A stretch of 64,000 bases of DNA, from positions 42,049-106,048 of the forward strand of contig NZ_JAIVLB010000006.1 of the NCBI RefSeq assembly GCF_020524495.1, read 5' to 3'. Positions 55,094-64,000 of the stretch are shown in pieces (position 1 is the first letter of the stretch; each line of letters begins with the position of its first letter). The position numbers were made by a program, and so were the translations under genes. Origin of the DNA: Bacillus stratosphericus (lineage in GTDB: Bacteria; Bacillota; Bacilli; Bacillales; Bacillaceae). Below the pieces are notes generated by a model, which did not search any database, was not told the DNA's origin, and was given only the letters and a program-made list of their open reading frames with translations.

Positions 55094-56122
55094 TTATGAT
55101 GCTTTCTCTTTTAATTTGTTTACATAATTCAGTGCATCTTGCATCGTATCAACAGGGACAATTTTCATATCACTTTTAATATCTTTTGCTGTTTTGACTG
55201 CATTTTTGTAGTCTGAGTTAGGATCACCTTTATCGTTTGGTGCAAAGAATATGTCTTTCCCTGCTTTATCGGCGGCAACGACCTTTTGATCAATTCCGCC
55301 AATTGGTCCAACCGTACCATCAGCATCAATCGTTCCAGTCCCCGCAATCGCATAGCCGTGAGTTTCGTCTTCTTTTGTCAGCTGATTATACATTTCAAGC
55401 GACATCATTAAACCTGCCGATGGGCCACCGATATTTTCAATATCTACTTTAATAGAAGGTGATACTTTTACATGACGGTCTGTATACAATGATACGCCAA
55501 TTCCCACCCTTTTTGGCTCCTCTTTAAATGGTTTTAAGGTCACTTGCTTTGTGACCTCTTTCCCATTACGTTCGAGTACAAAGCGGACAGATGTACCTGC
55601 TTTTTTGCTGCTGATATACGAAACCATTTTATCAGCAGAATCATAGGTCTTGCCGTCAACATTTTTAATCCGATCGCCCACTTCAATTTTTCCGTATGCA
55701 GGCATGCCTTTCATCACGTAACTTGCATATACCCCGTTAAACGTATAATCCACTTTTTTCCCTGCTTTTGTATACGCTGCTATCATCGCATTTTCTTGAG
55801 AGCTTTTCATCAGCTGAAGCTGTCGTTTCATATAATCTTCATCTGATTCTCCGTCTGCTTTAATGTTTTCTTCTGGGACAATCTCGTCATACTTGTTCAT
55901 TTTAGCAAGCAAATACGTATATGGATTGGCTGGACCTACTTTAATGGTCATCAGCGAGAAGCTGCCCTTCTCACCATACCCTCCGTCCACTTTAATGTGC
56001 GGAGCAATCTCTGTTGCATCACCCGGCTTTGTCACGTAATACGGCAGTTTGACAAAAGTTAAGCCAAATAATACAAGGACAACTACAAAAAAGCTAAGCC
56101 AGCGAATATTCATTTTTTTCAT
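55094..56122 (-). CDS. ylbL: Membrane-anchored PDZ-Lon (S16) protease YlbL
   Basis: I chose the ATG at 56122 (342 aa). The protein has one N-terminal membrane segment (about 5-25), a PDZ domain (about 110-190, with [19 protein letters not shown]) and a Lon-type S16 protease domain. The catalytic Ser is in [16 protein letters not shown] and the Lys in [15 protein letters not shown]. In B. subtilis YlbL degrades the SOS division inhibitor YneA. It starts 5 bases before the end of ylbK, so the two are coupled. Confidence 0.93.
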   Translation of the reverse strand: MKKMNIRWLSFFVVVLVLFGLTFVKLPYYVTKPGDATEIAPHIKVDGGYGEKGSFSLMTIKVGPANPYTYLLAKMNKYDEIVPEENIKADGESDEDYMKRQLQLMKSSQENAMIAAYTKAGKKVDYTFNGVYASYVMKGMPAYGKIEVGDRIKNVDGKTYDSADKMVSYISSKKAGTSVRFVLERNGKEVTKQVTLKPFKEEPKRVGIGVSLYTDRHVKVSPSIKVDIENIGGPSAGLMMSLEMYNQLTKEDETHGYAIAGTGTIDADGTVGPIGGIDQKVVAADKAGKDIFFAPNDKGDPNSDYKNAVKTAKDIKSDMKIVPVDTMQDALNYVNKLKEKAS

Positions 56123-56126
56123 TCGA

Positions 56127-56906
56127 TTAACACTCCCATTTATCAATGACATCTTTCAGTTTAACTTTTAGTTGATCTGCTGCGAGTTCACCTGCTTCAA
56201 TCATTTCTTGAACTTGAGTAAACGCGCTAGAGCTAAATGTTTCAAGCTTCGGCCTGATCATGAGATCTGCGTGAATGGTTTGATGACGAACCAATTCATT
56301 TTGAAGGATGTCCAAACTTTGCATAATGACATCCGATAATCTCGTCGCCTTTTCTGTTTTTTTCACTCTTGATACATCAGAGGCGATAATGAGGTCTGCA
56401 CCCATTTCTTTTAAAACTGAAACAGGAATGCGGTCAACAACCGCTCCATCTACCAATTGCCTGCCTCCTATTTCGTGCGGAACAAACACGCCTGGAATGC
56501 TAATGCTCGCTCTGACTGCTTGCGAGACAGAGCCTTCTTTAAACACAAGCTTTTCTCCTGTCTGTAAATCACAAGCAACAATCGCAAGTGGCATTCGCAA
56601 TTCCTCGATTTTTTTTCCATATGTAAACGTGTGGATCAGCTGCAAAATTCGATTCCCTTTTAAAAGACCGATTTTTGGCAGTGTATAGTCAGCATAATAC
56701 TTTCTTCTGAAGACAAGTGCAAGTTTTTTCATTTTTTCTACGTCTTGTCCTGCCGCATAAAAGCTGCCAACAAGTGCGCCAATACTGCTTCCCGCAATCA
56801 TATCCACCTGAATTCCTTGTTTTTCAAGACTAGATAAAACTCCGATATGCGCCATTCCCCTAGCACCCCCGGAGCCTAGCGCAAGCCCGATGATCGGTCG
56901 CTTCAT
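56127..56906 (-). CDS. ylbK: Patatin-like phospholipase family protein YlbK
   Basis: The 259-residue protein (ATG 56906 after GAGGAGGTTGG) has the patatin oxyanion motif [16 protein letters not shown], the nucleophile [10 protein letters not shown] near residue 41 and the catalytic Asp in [11 protein letters not shown]. It is probably a cytoplasmic or membrane-associated lipid hydrolase; the substrate is unknown. A long open frame upstream overlaps the divergent ylbJ and was not used. Confidence 0.92.
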   Translation of the reverse strand: MKRPIIGLALGSGGARGMAHIGVLSSLEKQGIQVDMIAGSSIGALVGSFYAAGQDVEKMKKLALVFRRKYYADYTLPKIGLLKGNRILQLIHTFTYGKKIEELRMPLAIVACDLQTGEKLVFKEGSVSQAVRASISIPGVFVPHEIGGRQLVDGAVVDRIPVSVLKEMGADLIIASDVSRVKKTEKATRLSDVIMQSLDILQNELVRHQTIHADLMIRPKLETFSSSAFTQVQEMIEAGELAADQLKVKLKDVIDKWEC

Positions 56907-57066
56907 GAAAATCCAACCTCCTCTTTCTATGCATATATACGAATCTATAGGTCTAAACATGCCCCTTCTGCTCGTATAGTAATAGAAGACAGGCTCGGCT
57001 AATTTCTTTCTTTTTCTTTGATCACGAGCTCGCCAATAGATCATAACGGCAAGGGGCGAAATCTTC

Positions 57067-58267
57067 ATGAAAAAATGGAACACTATGTTCATCGCTGCTT
57101 TTTTTATCTTTTTAACCGCCACTGTGATTACACATCCACAAGCCTCTTTGCAAGCATCAAAAAATGGACTTGCAATGTGGTGGGAGGTTGTATTTCCATC
57201 ATTGCTGCCTTTTTTTATTTTGTCCGAGCTATTAATTAGTTTCGGGATTGTCAGATTCGTCGGGGTGTTATTAGAACCATTTATGCGCCCCATCTTTCGA
57301 GTGCCTGGTGTAGGCGGATTTGTATTGGCTATGGGAATGGCCTCAGGCTTCCCCTCTGGCGCTAAATTGACGACAAGGCTCAGACAGGAAGGACAGCTGA
57401 CGAGAATCGAAGCAGAACGCCTTGTTTCGTTTACGAATTCATCGAATCCATTGTTTATTTTTGGAGCGGTGGCTGTTGGTTTTTTTCATCACCCAGCTTT
57501 AGGGATTGTCTTAGCCTGTGCACATTATTTAGGAAACCTTGCTGTCGGTGTGACGATGCGCGGGTATAAAGCACGGCATGATGCGCATCTTAGAAGCCGA
57601 AAGGGATTTTTATTTCCACCTTTTAAAGAGGCATTCAATGCCCTTCATACAGCAAGGCTCGCAGAGAAAAGACCGCTCGGCCAAATTTTAAGCGATGCTG
57701 TCATGTCGTCAGTACAAACACTCTTTATGATAGGCGGATTTATTATCTTATTCTCTGTCTTTAGTAAAATGTTGTCCGTTGTTCATGTGACAGATCTTCT
57801 CTCCATAGGCATCGGATTTATGCTGCAAACGATGCACCTTCCACCAGAATTAGATCTAGCCATGATTGCCGGTTTATTTGAAATCACTTTAGGAAGTCAG
57901 TTAACAGGCTCACAAGAGGTTATACTTCTCGCCAAAACAATTGTTGTCAGCTTTATTTTAGGATTTAGTGGGTTCTCCGTTCAAGCCCAGGTAGCCGGCA
58001 TTTTAGCCGCAACAGATATACGCTTTAAACCGTTTTTCTTCGCCCGTTTGCTTCACGGGATTTATGCATCTTTCTTTGCGTTTTTATTATTCGAACCGCT
58101 TTATGTATCTCGGTCAGACATGGTTCTTCCGGCAGGAACATTTGAAACAAGCCATCAAGTCGTCATGTTCAGCAGTGTGTTGTGGAATCAGCTTGTGCAA
58201 GCTGGTCCTTTAATCACCTTGTTCAGCCTGATCGTGTATATTGCTTTATACTATCAGAAACTAAAAA

Positions 58268-58275
<8 letters not shown>
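57067..58275 (+). CDS. ylbJ: Sporulation integral membrane protein YlbJ
   Basis: YlbJ (402 aa) is a polytopic membrane protein made under SigE and needed for heat-resistant spores in B. subtilis. About eight to ten hydrophobic segments are seen, with the conserved MWWEVVFPSLLPFFILSELL and GMASGFPSGAKLTTRLRQEG and FTNSSNPLFIFGAVAVGFF. It is divergent from ylbK. Confidence 0.93.
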
Positions 58276-59332
<1,057 letters not shown>

Positions 59333-59448
59333 TTTCCCACCACTTTTTCTGCTTGCATCTATGATCATTGTCTTATGACAAAAATTCCAACATTATCTTA
59401 CCACATCCACTCCACATGGGACAATGCGTAGATTTTCATCATTTTATA

Positions 59449-59479
59449 TGTATACATGACAGGCTAAGGGGTCATACTA
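59449..59479 (+). promoter_or_regulatory. SigF/SigG promoter of csfG
   Basis: TGTATA (59449-59454), 15 bases, then GGTCATACTA (59470-59479) fit the SigF consensus at every fixed position. The CATACTA within the -10 region also fits the SigG form, so recognition by both forespore sigmas is expected. Confidence 0.85.
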
Positions 59480-59485
59480 CTTGTA

Positions 59486-59635
59486 ACAGCATCTGATGTG
59501 GTGCTGTGCCAACCGCGGAGAAGACTTACGTTTCCCCATAAGTTCTTCCTCCGGTTTCTCCTCTCCCTTTGCCTTCTCCTTAATGAAACATTAAGAATAG
59601 AAGGACCCCGCGGGTGATGCCGTGGGGATTTTTTT
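59486..59635 (+). ncRNA. csfG: Sporulation small RNA CsfG
   Basis: Between the SigF/SigG promoter and a strong plus-strand terminator (CCCCGCGG / CCGTGGGG, then seven T, ending at 59635) lie about 150 bases with no good frame. The middle is very pyrimidine-rich, with repeated CTTC and CTCC runs. B. subtilis has the forespore RNA CsfG in this same ylbG-ylbH gap, and pyrimidine-rich loops are its known conserved part. The start (+1) is estimated. Confidence 0.85.
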
Positions 59636-59641
59636 GTGGCT

Positions 59642-59914
59642 TTAAAAGCCCACCTTATAATCATACTCTTTTGCTTTGTCCAATTTGGATTCGTACTCTA
59701 ATTTAATAAAGGGCTTATATGAAGGCTCAACACGTTTCACAAATGGTAATGAGCTTAGCTTTGCCATGTGGCGGTCGAGCTCATTCATATTACAATAGAT
59801 CACTGCATATTTCATTTTCCTTGAAATATAGTGAACATTCCCAAATTTCCTTAGCGCATTTGACTGCTTTAACGAATGCAGCCAAACAACCATGCCTTGA
59901 CGTTTGGTTTCCAT
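59642..59914 (-). CDS. ylbG: DUF2129-family protein YlbG
   Basis: The 90-residue protein has the length of B. subtilis YlbG and the conserved [20 protein letters not shown] and [17 protein letters not shown]. Its function is unknown. It follows ylbF by 64 bases and ends just beside the csfG terminator on the other strand. Confidence 0.9.
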   Translation of the reverse strand: METKRQGMVVWLHSLKQSNALRKFGNVHYISRKMKYAVIYCNMNELDRHMAKLSSLPFVKRVEPSYKPFIKLEYESKLDKAKEYDYKVGF

Positions 59915-59956
59915 CTTTTCACCTGCCGTTTTTAATTCTTTTCAGCCAATATGGAA

Positions 59957-59979
59957 AAGACGAGACGTTCAAGTCTCGT
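59957..59979 (-). terminator. Hairpin between ylbF and ylbG
   Basis: CGAGAC and GTCTCG form a 6-bp stem (59961-59978) with TCTTTT on the minus strand. It overlaps the ylbF stop codon and may partially end transcription before ylbG. Confidence 0.5.
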
Positions 59980-60428
59980 TAAGATACTTTACAGCCACAG
60001 CTGCCTCCTGATTGACAGCCCCCGCCGCATGATGATAGACCATCAAAATATGGGTTCCCTGTTGGAACTTTAATATATGCTGATACAGCTTGACCGAATT
60101 CAATACTAATCTCATCTAAAATGCATTGAATCGCTGTTTCTGCTTTCTTGAAATCAACCACTGTATCGTGAAGATCTAGCTTTCTTTTGACCTCACGCAT
60201 TTCCTTTGTGGTCGTTCTATAGTCTGGATGGTATTTGCCGAACCGCTGCACACCCTCATATTGCTCTTTTACTTTTGTAAAATGGGCAATAATTTGTTGG
60301 GCTTCTTCGTCTTGCTGGAGACGCTTAAAGCAGTTTCGGTAATGTTCAGCCTCCTCCGACTGAAGAATCATGGCAGCCAATTGATTTGCTTCCTCTTGGA
60401 GCTCCACAGATTCGATTGTCGCATACAT
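59979..60428 (-). CDS. ylbF: Y-complex iron-sulfur regulatory protein YlbF
   Basis: YlbF forms a complex with YmcA and YaaT that carries iron-sulfur clusters and controls RNase Y specificity and competence, biofilm and sporulation. I chose the ATG at 60428 (149 aa, the B. subtilis length) after GGAGGTGC. It is helical with a cysteine-rich tail (CGGGCQSGGSCGC), the cluster-binding part. Confidence 0.94.
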   Translation of the reverse strand: MYATIESVELQEEANQLAAMILQSEEAEHYRNCFKRLQQDEEAQQIIAHFTKVKEQYEGVQRFGKYHPDYRTTTKEMREVKRKLDLHDTVVDFKKAETAIQCILDEISIEFGQAVSAYIKVPTGNPYFDGLSSCGGGCQSGGSCGCKVS

Positions 60429-60484
60429 AAATGTTGCACCTCCAATCATAGTTTACCACGAAACCTATTGATCAGAAAATCCTT

Positions 60485-60892
60485 TTACGTAACAAATACA
60501 TCCAATGTTTCTCTTTTCTGTTTATATTCAGGGTGACGGGAATTCAGCACAACGGTCACTTTATGCTTTCCTTTTGAAAGGTGCTTGACCACAAATGCAG
60601 CAGTATACTCATTGTCCGCACGCTTCCCATCTACATATACTGTGAAGTATCCCGCCTTCTTATTCTTTTTTCCAAGTGAAGGCTCAAGATGGAAATCTTG
60701 AAGCGTACTTTCTATATAGACAGCTGATCCCTGCACTTTGTATTTTAAAAAGCCTTGCTGCTTTATTTCAATTTGGGCTTGCTGCATCACTTGTACTGCT
60801 GGTTCTTGCTTGATCACTTCCTCTTGTTCATGTTGACTTTGACACCCGGTCACAAGAAAAAGCAATGCGCATATTGACAGAATCCATTTCAT
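60485..60892 (-). CDS. Putative lipoprotein of unknown function
   Basis: The 135-residue protein has a signal peptide with the lipobox VTGC (Cys 17), so it should be cleaved by LspA and anchored outside. The mature part has a Gln-rich start and a beta-rich domain with KGKHKVTVVLNSRHPEYKQK, resembling an Ig-like carbohydrate or adhesion fold, with no clear family. B. subtilis as I recall it has ylbE and ylbF adjacent, so this gene appears to be an addition in this lineage. Confidence 0.75.
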   Translation of the reverse strand: MKWILSICALLFLVTGCQSQHEQEEVIKQEPAVQVMQQAQIEIKQQGFLKYKVQGSAVYIESTLQDFHLEPSLGKKNKKAGYFTVYVDGKRADNEYTAAFVVKHLSKGKHKVTVVLNSRHPEYKQKRETLDVFVT

Positions 60893-60964
60893 CTTCTGAT
60901 TCTCCTTTCGTCTACTTTCATAGGATGCTCATGAACTAGACATCTTAATCAACTCAAAAAAGCC

Positions 60965-61213
60965 TCATTCGGCTCCATTTTGATTGCGCATTGCTTGGAA
61001 CATTTGAATCATCATTTCGGCCATTTGGACACTATTGCTTAACTGACTCACACGATGAGGAATGGTTTTTTCGTAAAAGTTCATTTTATCTAATTCAAAG
61101 GAAGATAGATTTTCAGGATGTCGAGTCAGCTGTCTGTACCAGAGAGGACGTTGTCTAATGAATTTGATTCGATCCTCTTCTGCCATGACAAACTCCTGTA
61201 CTTCTCTCCGCAC
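60965..61213 (-). CDS. ylbE: YlbE-like protein
   Basis: The 82-residue protein is YlbE-like, with IRQRPLWYRQLTRHPENLS and NFYEKTIPHRVSQLSNSVQM conserved. I chose the GTG at 61213, nine bases after AAAGGGG; the ATG three codons earlier touches that site. The function is unknown. Confidence 0.88.
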   Translation of the reverse strand: MRREVQEFVMAEEDRIKFIRQRPLWYRQLTRHPENLSSFELDKMNFYEKTIPHRVSQLSNSVQMAEMMIQMFQAMRNQNGAE

Positions 61214-61232
61214 CAAAAGCATCCCCTTTCAA

Positions 61233-61646
61233 TTAATCTTTCCTGAAGGAGAATGGGTGCTGACTGCCTCCAGACGAACCCTTCTTTGAGCCATTTGATG
61301 AAAATTGGCCAAGTAAGCTTTGTAAAGAGGAAATAGACTGGCTCATTTTGTTAATCTGCTCATTCATTTGATCAGCGTCCATTTTTTTCACAGCAGAAAC
61401 CATTTTAGACACAAAATCTGCTTTTCCCGGTTCACTGTGCTTAGAGGCTTTTTCTTCTTTTACTTCTTCAGATTGCGTTTGCCTGTAAGGAGACCACATC
61501 TCATCTTCCTCACCAAACATAACCCAATTCTCATATAGAGTTTGCCAGCTTTTTTCTTGCGTCTGCACTTCTTGAATTAATTTCGGATGGCGTTTGACAA
61601 ATTGTTTAAATTCATCAATGGATGTTTGCTTTTGCTTGTTTGTCAT
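61233..61646 (-). CDS. ylbD: Spore coat-associated protein YlbD
   Basis: The 137-residue protein (ATG 61646 after GGGGGGTGAGG) has the conserved start IDEFKQFVKRHPKLIQEV and WQTLYENWVMFGEEDEMW, then a low-complexity Ser/Gly-rich tail (NGSKKGSSGGSQ). B. subtilis YlbD is listed as a coat protein; that role is inferred by synteny. It lies 19 bases before ylbE. Confidence 0.88.
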   Translation of the reverse strand: MTNKQKQTSIDEFKQFVKRHPKLIQEVQTQEKSWQTLYENWVMFGEEDEMWSPYRQTQSEEVKEEKASKHSEPGKADFVSKMVSAVKKMDADQMNEQINKMSQSISSLQSLLGQFSSNGSKKGSSGGSQHPFSFRKD

Positions 61647-61718
61647 ATCCTCACCCCCCATACAAATGCCTACTATACTATATACACCAATATTTGTTTT
61701 GGTGAGCCCCTTTTTTAC

Positions 61719-61747
61719 AAAAAAACAGCCGCATTTGCGGCTTTGTT
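61719..61747 (-). terminator. Terminator of ylbC
   Basis: AAACAAAGCCGCA with TGCGGCTGTTT form the stem (61722-61747), followed by a T run on the minus strand. It lies at the ylbC stop codon, before ylbD. Confidence 0.8.
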
Positions 61748-62791
61748 TTAAGATGTTTTCTTGATGAAGTTTTGCGTATAATATTTTTCTTTCACACCTA
61801 CGCCAAGGTGCGTGTAATCTTTATTTAATAACGCCTTCCGGTGACCTTCGCTATTAAGCCAGCCTTCTACAGCTGCTGGTCCATCTACATAGTTGTAAGC
61901 AATGTTTTCACCTGCGAGCTGAAATGTAACCTCTCCCCTTTCTAATCTGTCTTTCAGCGTACCGTATTTTTTAGATTCGTGGGAGAAATAATGATTCTCT
62001 TTCATGTCCTCACTATGCATGAATGCCACCTCGGAGGTTTCATCGTCCCACTTTAAGGTTGGAAGATTGTACTTATGGCGGATAATATTGGTCATATCAA
62101 AAATTTGTTTTTGACTAGAAGCTTGGATTTCTTTCCATTTTTCTCCTGATATCGTTTCAGGTTCTATCAATTGACCTCGATAGACGACTTCATAAGGCTT
62201 TTGTTTCACAAATGTATCCGCATTAAAGACCCTGATACTTGAAAGGGTGCTTTCAAACTTATCCATGTAGAGCTGAACATAGACATCATCTCCCACTTTC
62301 ACCGTTGGCCTTGTATTCATATCATCTTCTGAGAATTCAAAGCGAAATGAATTTTGCTTATCCTCTACATGAATGTAAGGAGCGATTTGTGTTTTTTTAA
62401 ATACTTTACTTGTGGCTTGACCGATTTTAAACGGTTCCACATTGAGCCCGTCTCCTGTTGCAAACAAGGTGACCACTTGACTATCTTTTACCCCTACTTG
62501 AATATAGTGCTTCTTCGATTGATTGTAAATCCACCAGTCATAATCATATGCTGAAGGATCAATGCGATCTGGTTCCCCCAGCTGTTTAAGCACTTCGTTT
62601 GATGATTTTCCCATAAAGGACATGAGGCCCTTTTTTGGGATGTTAATCGGCTTATCGCTAGATGTTTCTTCATTAGACACCTTCGGTTCATTGCTGTTAT
62701 CTTTTTCTGGTGAAGATCCATATTGAATGAACAGAACGTACGTTCCGGATATAATCAGGAGGATGAAGAGTGTTTTGAGCACAGTTTTCAA
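61748..62791 (-). CDS. ylbC: CAP-domain secreted or membrane-anchored protein YlbC
   Basis: The 347-residue protein starts at the TTG at 62791, which follows ACGGAGGTG with good spacing; this equals the usual length. A membrane segment (about 5-23) is followed by a CAP-associated N-terminal domain and a C-terminal CAP/SCP domain with FMHSEDMKENHYFSHESKKYG and AGENIAYNY, EGWLNSEGHRKALLN. The function is unknown. Confidence 0.9.
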   Translation of the reverse strand: MKTVLKTLFILLIISGTYVLFIQYGSSPEKDNSNEPKVSNEETSSDKPINIPKKGLMSFMGKSSNEVLKQLGEPDRIDPSAYDYDWWIYNQSKKHYIQVGVKDSQVVTLFATGDGLNVEPFKIGQATSKVFKKTQIAPYIHVEDKQNSFRFEFSEDDMNTRPTVKVGDDVYVQLYMDKFESTLSSIRVFNADTFVKQKPYEVVYRGQLIEPETISGEKWKEIQASSQKQIFDMTNIIRHKYNLPTLKWDDETSEVAFMHSEDMKENHYFSHESKKYGTLKDRLERGEVTFQLAGENIAYNYVDGPAAVEGWLNSEGHRKALLNKDYTHLGVGVKEKYYTQNFIKKTS

Positions 62792-62912
62792 ATAAACACC
62801 TCCGTTAAATTGGCAAGGCACAAAAGTACCTTCTATTGTCATTTAAACAAAACTTGCTCCATTTATCAACGACAATACAGCCTATTTAACACGAATTTAA
62901 AATATGCCCCTC

Positions 62913-63362
62913 TTAGTGAAGAAATCCTTGTCCATGATCTTGATCTTGTTGAGAGATTTCAGTAAGCGCATCCCCCGCACGATCATTTGACAAATCTTCA
63001 ACTGATAAATCTCCAAGAGCTACGATACCCGTTAATGCTCCGCTTTTTACAATGGGAATACGGCGGAGCTGATGCTCTGACATCAACCGGACAATCTCTT
63101 CAAGCGTCGCATCTTCTTCAGCTGTCAGTACTTCCTTCGTCATGAGCGCGCCAACTTCTTGTGAGTTTGGCTTTTTTTCAGCAATACCTCTGAGTACAAG
63201 GTCACGGTCTGTCAAAATTCCAACGAGTTGATCTCCGTCAACCACTGGAATGGCGCCGATGTCAGCATCTCTCATTTTCACTGCCGCTTCGTAGGCATTG
63301 TCGTTCTTTTGGCAAGTCACCACTTTTTTTGTCATAATCTCTTTGATTTTTTTCGTTTTCAC
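62913..63362 (-). CDS. ylbB: CBS-domain protein YlbB
   Basis: The 149-residue protein is two CBS domains (residues about 7-60 and 70-130) with IGAIPVVDGDQLVGILTDRD and RRIPIVKSGALTGIVALGD. Such pairs bind adenine nucleotides. No fused enzyme domain is present. The target is unknown. It is divergent from ylbA. Confidence 0.93.
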   Translation of the reverse strand: MKTKKIKEIMTKKVVTCQKNDNAYEAAVKMRDADIGAIPVVDGDQLVGILTDRDLVLRGIAEKKPNSQEVGALMTKEVLTAEEDATLEEIVRLMSEHQLRRIPIVKSGALTGIVALGDLSVEDLSNDRAGDALTEISQQDQDHGQGFLH

Positions 63363-63432
63363 GTTGATTCCTCCATCCGTTATTTTTTCTTTATTACTAT
63401 AACCAGCTTATAAAAGAACATACCTTTCACAG

Positions 63433-63461
63433 TTGAAAGTTTAACGCTTTCATACTATGAT
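63433..63461 (+). promoter_or_regulatory. Promoter of ylbA (SigA type)
   Basis: TTGAAA (63433-63438) and TATGAT (63456-63461) are 17 bases apart on the plus strand. The AAAGGAGGGG ribosome binding site of ylbA follows 25 bases later. Confidence 0.65.
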
Positions 63462-63498
63462 TGTCAGTAAAGGGAATTTTTAAAAGGAGGGGTTTTGG

Positions 63499-63864
63499 GT
63501 GAAGTTTGAAGGTACAGGGATTGAAAAGGTATCATCTGACTTAAATAAATTGGATTTCATCATGGAAAGTGAAGGATTTGTACGAGCCGATCAATGGGAT
63601 TATGAGCGTGTGACGTTCGACAGGAAGTATAGCATGGTCGAGGGAACATTTTATTTACGCATTTCTGGCTACGCCACTGAAGGAGATGTCGGTTCCAAAA
63701 AGGCACGCATTCAGCTACTAACACCTTTACTTGGAAAACACTATTATCCGCATGGTGTTGAATATGGCGAGGGCGAAGATTTCCCTAAATCCCTTATCCA
63801 ATCAAGTAAAAAAACACTTGATCGGCTGAAAGAAAAACTAGAATCAATGACTGCTGAAGCATAA
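63499..63864 (+). CDS. ylbA: YugN-like protein YlbA
   Basis: The 121-residue protein starts at GTG 63499 after AAAGGAGGGG. It resembles B. subtilis YlbA and the YugN-like family (WDYERVTFDRKYSMVEGTFYL, LLGKHYYPHGVEYGEGEDFP). The function is unknown. It is divergent from ylbB and stops 22 bases before the insertion sequence end. Confidence 0.88.
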   Translation: MKFEGTGIEKVSSDLNKLDFIMESEGFVRADQWDYERVTFDRKYSMVEGTFYLRISGYATEGDVGSKKARIQLLTPLLGKHYYPHGVEYGEGEDFPKSLIQSSKKTLDRLKEKLESMTAEA

Positions 63865-63886
63865 AGAAAAGCACAGCCCAGGGGAC

Positions 63887-64000
63887 TGACCCCCTAAGAT
63901 GAGACAAATAAAAAACACCTTCAAGTTTGAAAACGGACCGTTGTGATCCGAAATAAAACATGGAGGTGTTTTTTCTATGGGGACAAGAGTGAGTTATCCA
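63887..64000 (+). mobile_element. IS3-family insertion sequence, left end (cut by window edge)
   Basis: After ylbA the sequence TGACCCCCTAAGATGAGACA has the 5'-TGA...C form of IS3-family ends. About 90 bases later a transposase frame starts (MGTRVSYP). Between them AAAAAACACCT (63910-63920) and AGGTGTTTTTT (63964-63974) are complementary and enclose the ribosome binding site. The right end is outside the window. Confidence 0.8.
63977..64000 (+). CDS. IS3-family transposase OrfA (only the first eight codons visible)
   Basis: The frame starts MGTRVSYP after TGGAGGTG, as in OrfA of IS3/IS150-type elements of Bacillus. OrfA is the helix-turn-helix DNA-binding part made before the frameshifted integrase OrfB. 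Too little is visible to tell an intact gene from a remnant. Confidence 0.65.

Noticed and set aside
56907..57293. A 129-residue N-terminal extension of YlbK
   Set aside because: It overlaps the divergent ylbJ start and lacks similarity; a strong ribosome binding site precedes the internal ATG.
59464..59664. A 66-codon minus-strand frame in the rsmD-ylbG gap
   Set aside because: It has arginine-rich, low-complexity content, no ribosome binding site, and covers the csfG RNA and its terminator on the other strand.
63439..63480. A SigB-like GTTTAA before ylbA
   Set aside because: No GGGTAT-type -10 element lies at the right distance; a SigA promoter fits better.

Overview
The window is a chromosomal segment of a low-GC, endospore-forming Bacillus. 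Gene order is that of the Bacillus subtilis pyr / ylm / spoIIG / dcw / ylb region, seen from the opposite strand. Protein lengths match B. subtilis (SigE 239 aa, SpoVE 366, MurB 303, YlbF 149, YlbN 172, YlbM 415), but the sequences are clearly diverged. A close relative such as the B. pumilus group is the best guess; species is inference. Nearly every gene is on the minus strand, so transcription runs from high to low coordinates. No rRNA, tRNA or CRISPR was seen.

Region 1 (1-11,117): the de novo pyrimidine operon pyrR-pyrP-pyrB-pyrC-pyrAA-pyrAB-pyrK-pyrD-pyrF, with pyrF cut by the window edge. Three PyrR-type attenuators are visible: in the pyrR leader, between pyrR and pyrP, and between pyrP and pyrB. 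Region 2 (11,114-20,344): ylyB (rluD-like), lspA, ylyA, ileS with an isoleucine T-box leader, then divIVA-ylmH-ylmG-sepF-ylmE-ylmD-ylmC, linking division-site selection with envelope and translation genes.

Region 3 (20,424-25,800) is the accessory part. A glucitol-type PTS operon (IIA, IIBC, IIC, GutM) with a homoserine-dehydrogenase-like SAF-domain oxidoreductase and a SorC-family regulator sits between sigG and ylmC, where B. subtilis has only ylmA. A crippled ylmA survives beside it. The operon has no recognisable sorbitol-6-phosphate dehydrogenase, so its substrate is open. Both its promoters carry the same repeated operator.

Region 4 (25,834-29,511): sigG, sigE and spoIIGA, the sporulation sigma cascade, with a SigF/SigG-type promoter before sigG and the long-spacer spoIIG promoter. 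Behind spoIIGA lie scattered remains of an extracellular protease gene (bpr). Region 5 (29,779-48,876): the division and cell wall cluster mraZ-rsmH-ftsL-pbpB-spoVD-murE-mraY-murD-spoVE-murG-murB-divIB-ylxW-ylxX-sbp-ftsA-ftsZ, with a SigH-type promoter before ftsA and a 10-bp-periodic repeat before mraZ.

Region 6 (48,892-63,864): bshC, panE and the ylb block (ylbP, gerR, rpmF, ylbN, ylbM, ylbL, ylbK, ylbJ, coaD, rsmD, ylbG, ylbF, ylbE, ylbD, ylbC, ylbB, ylbA). It includes the sporulation small RNA csfG between rsmD and ylbG and an extra lipoprotein gene between ylbE and ylbF. The right edge enters an IS3-family insertion sequence.
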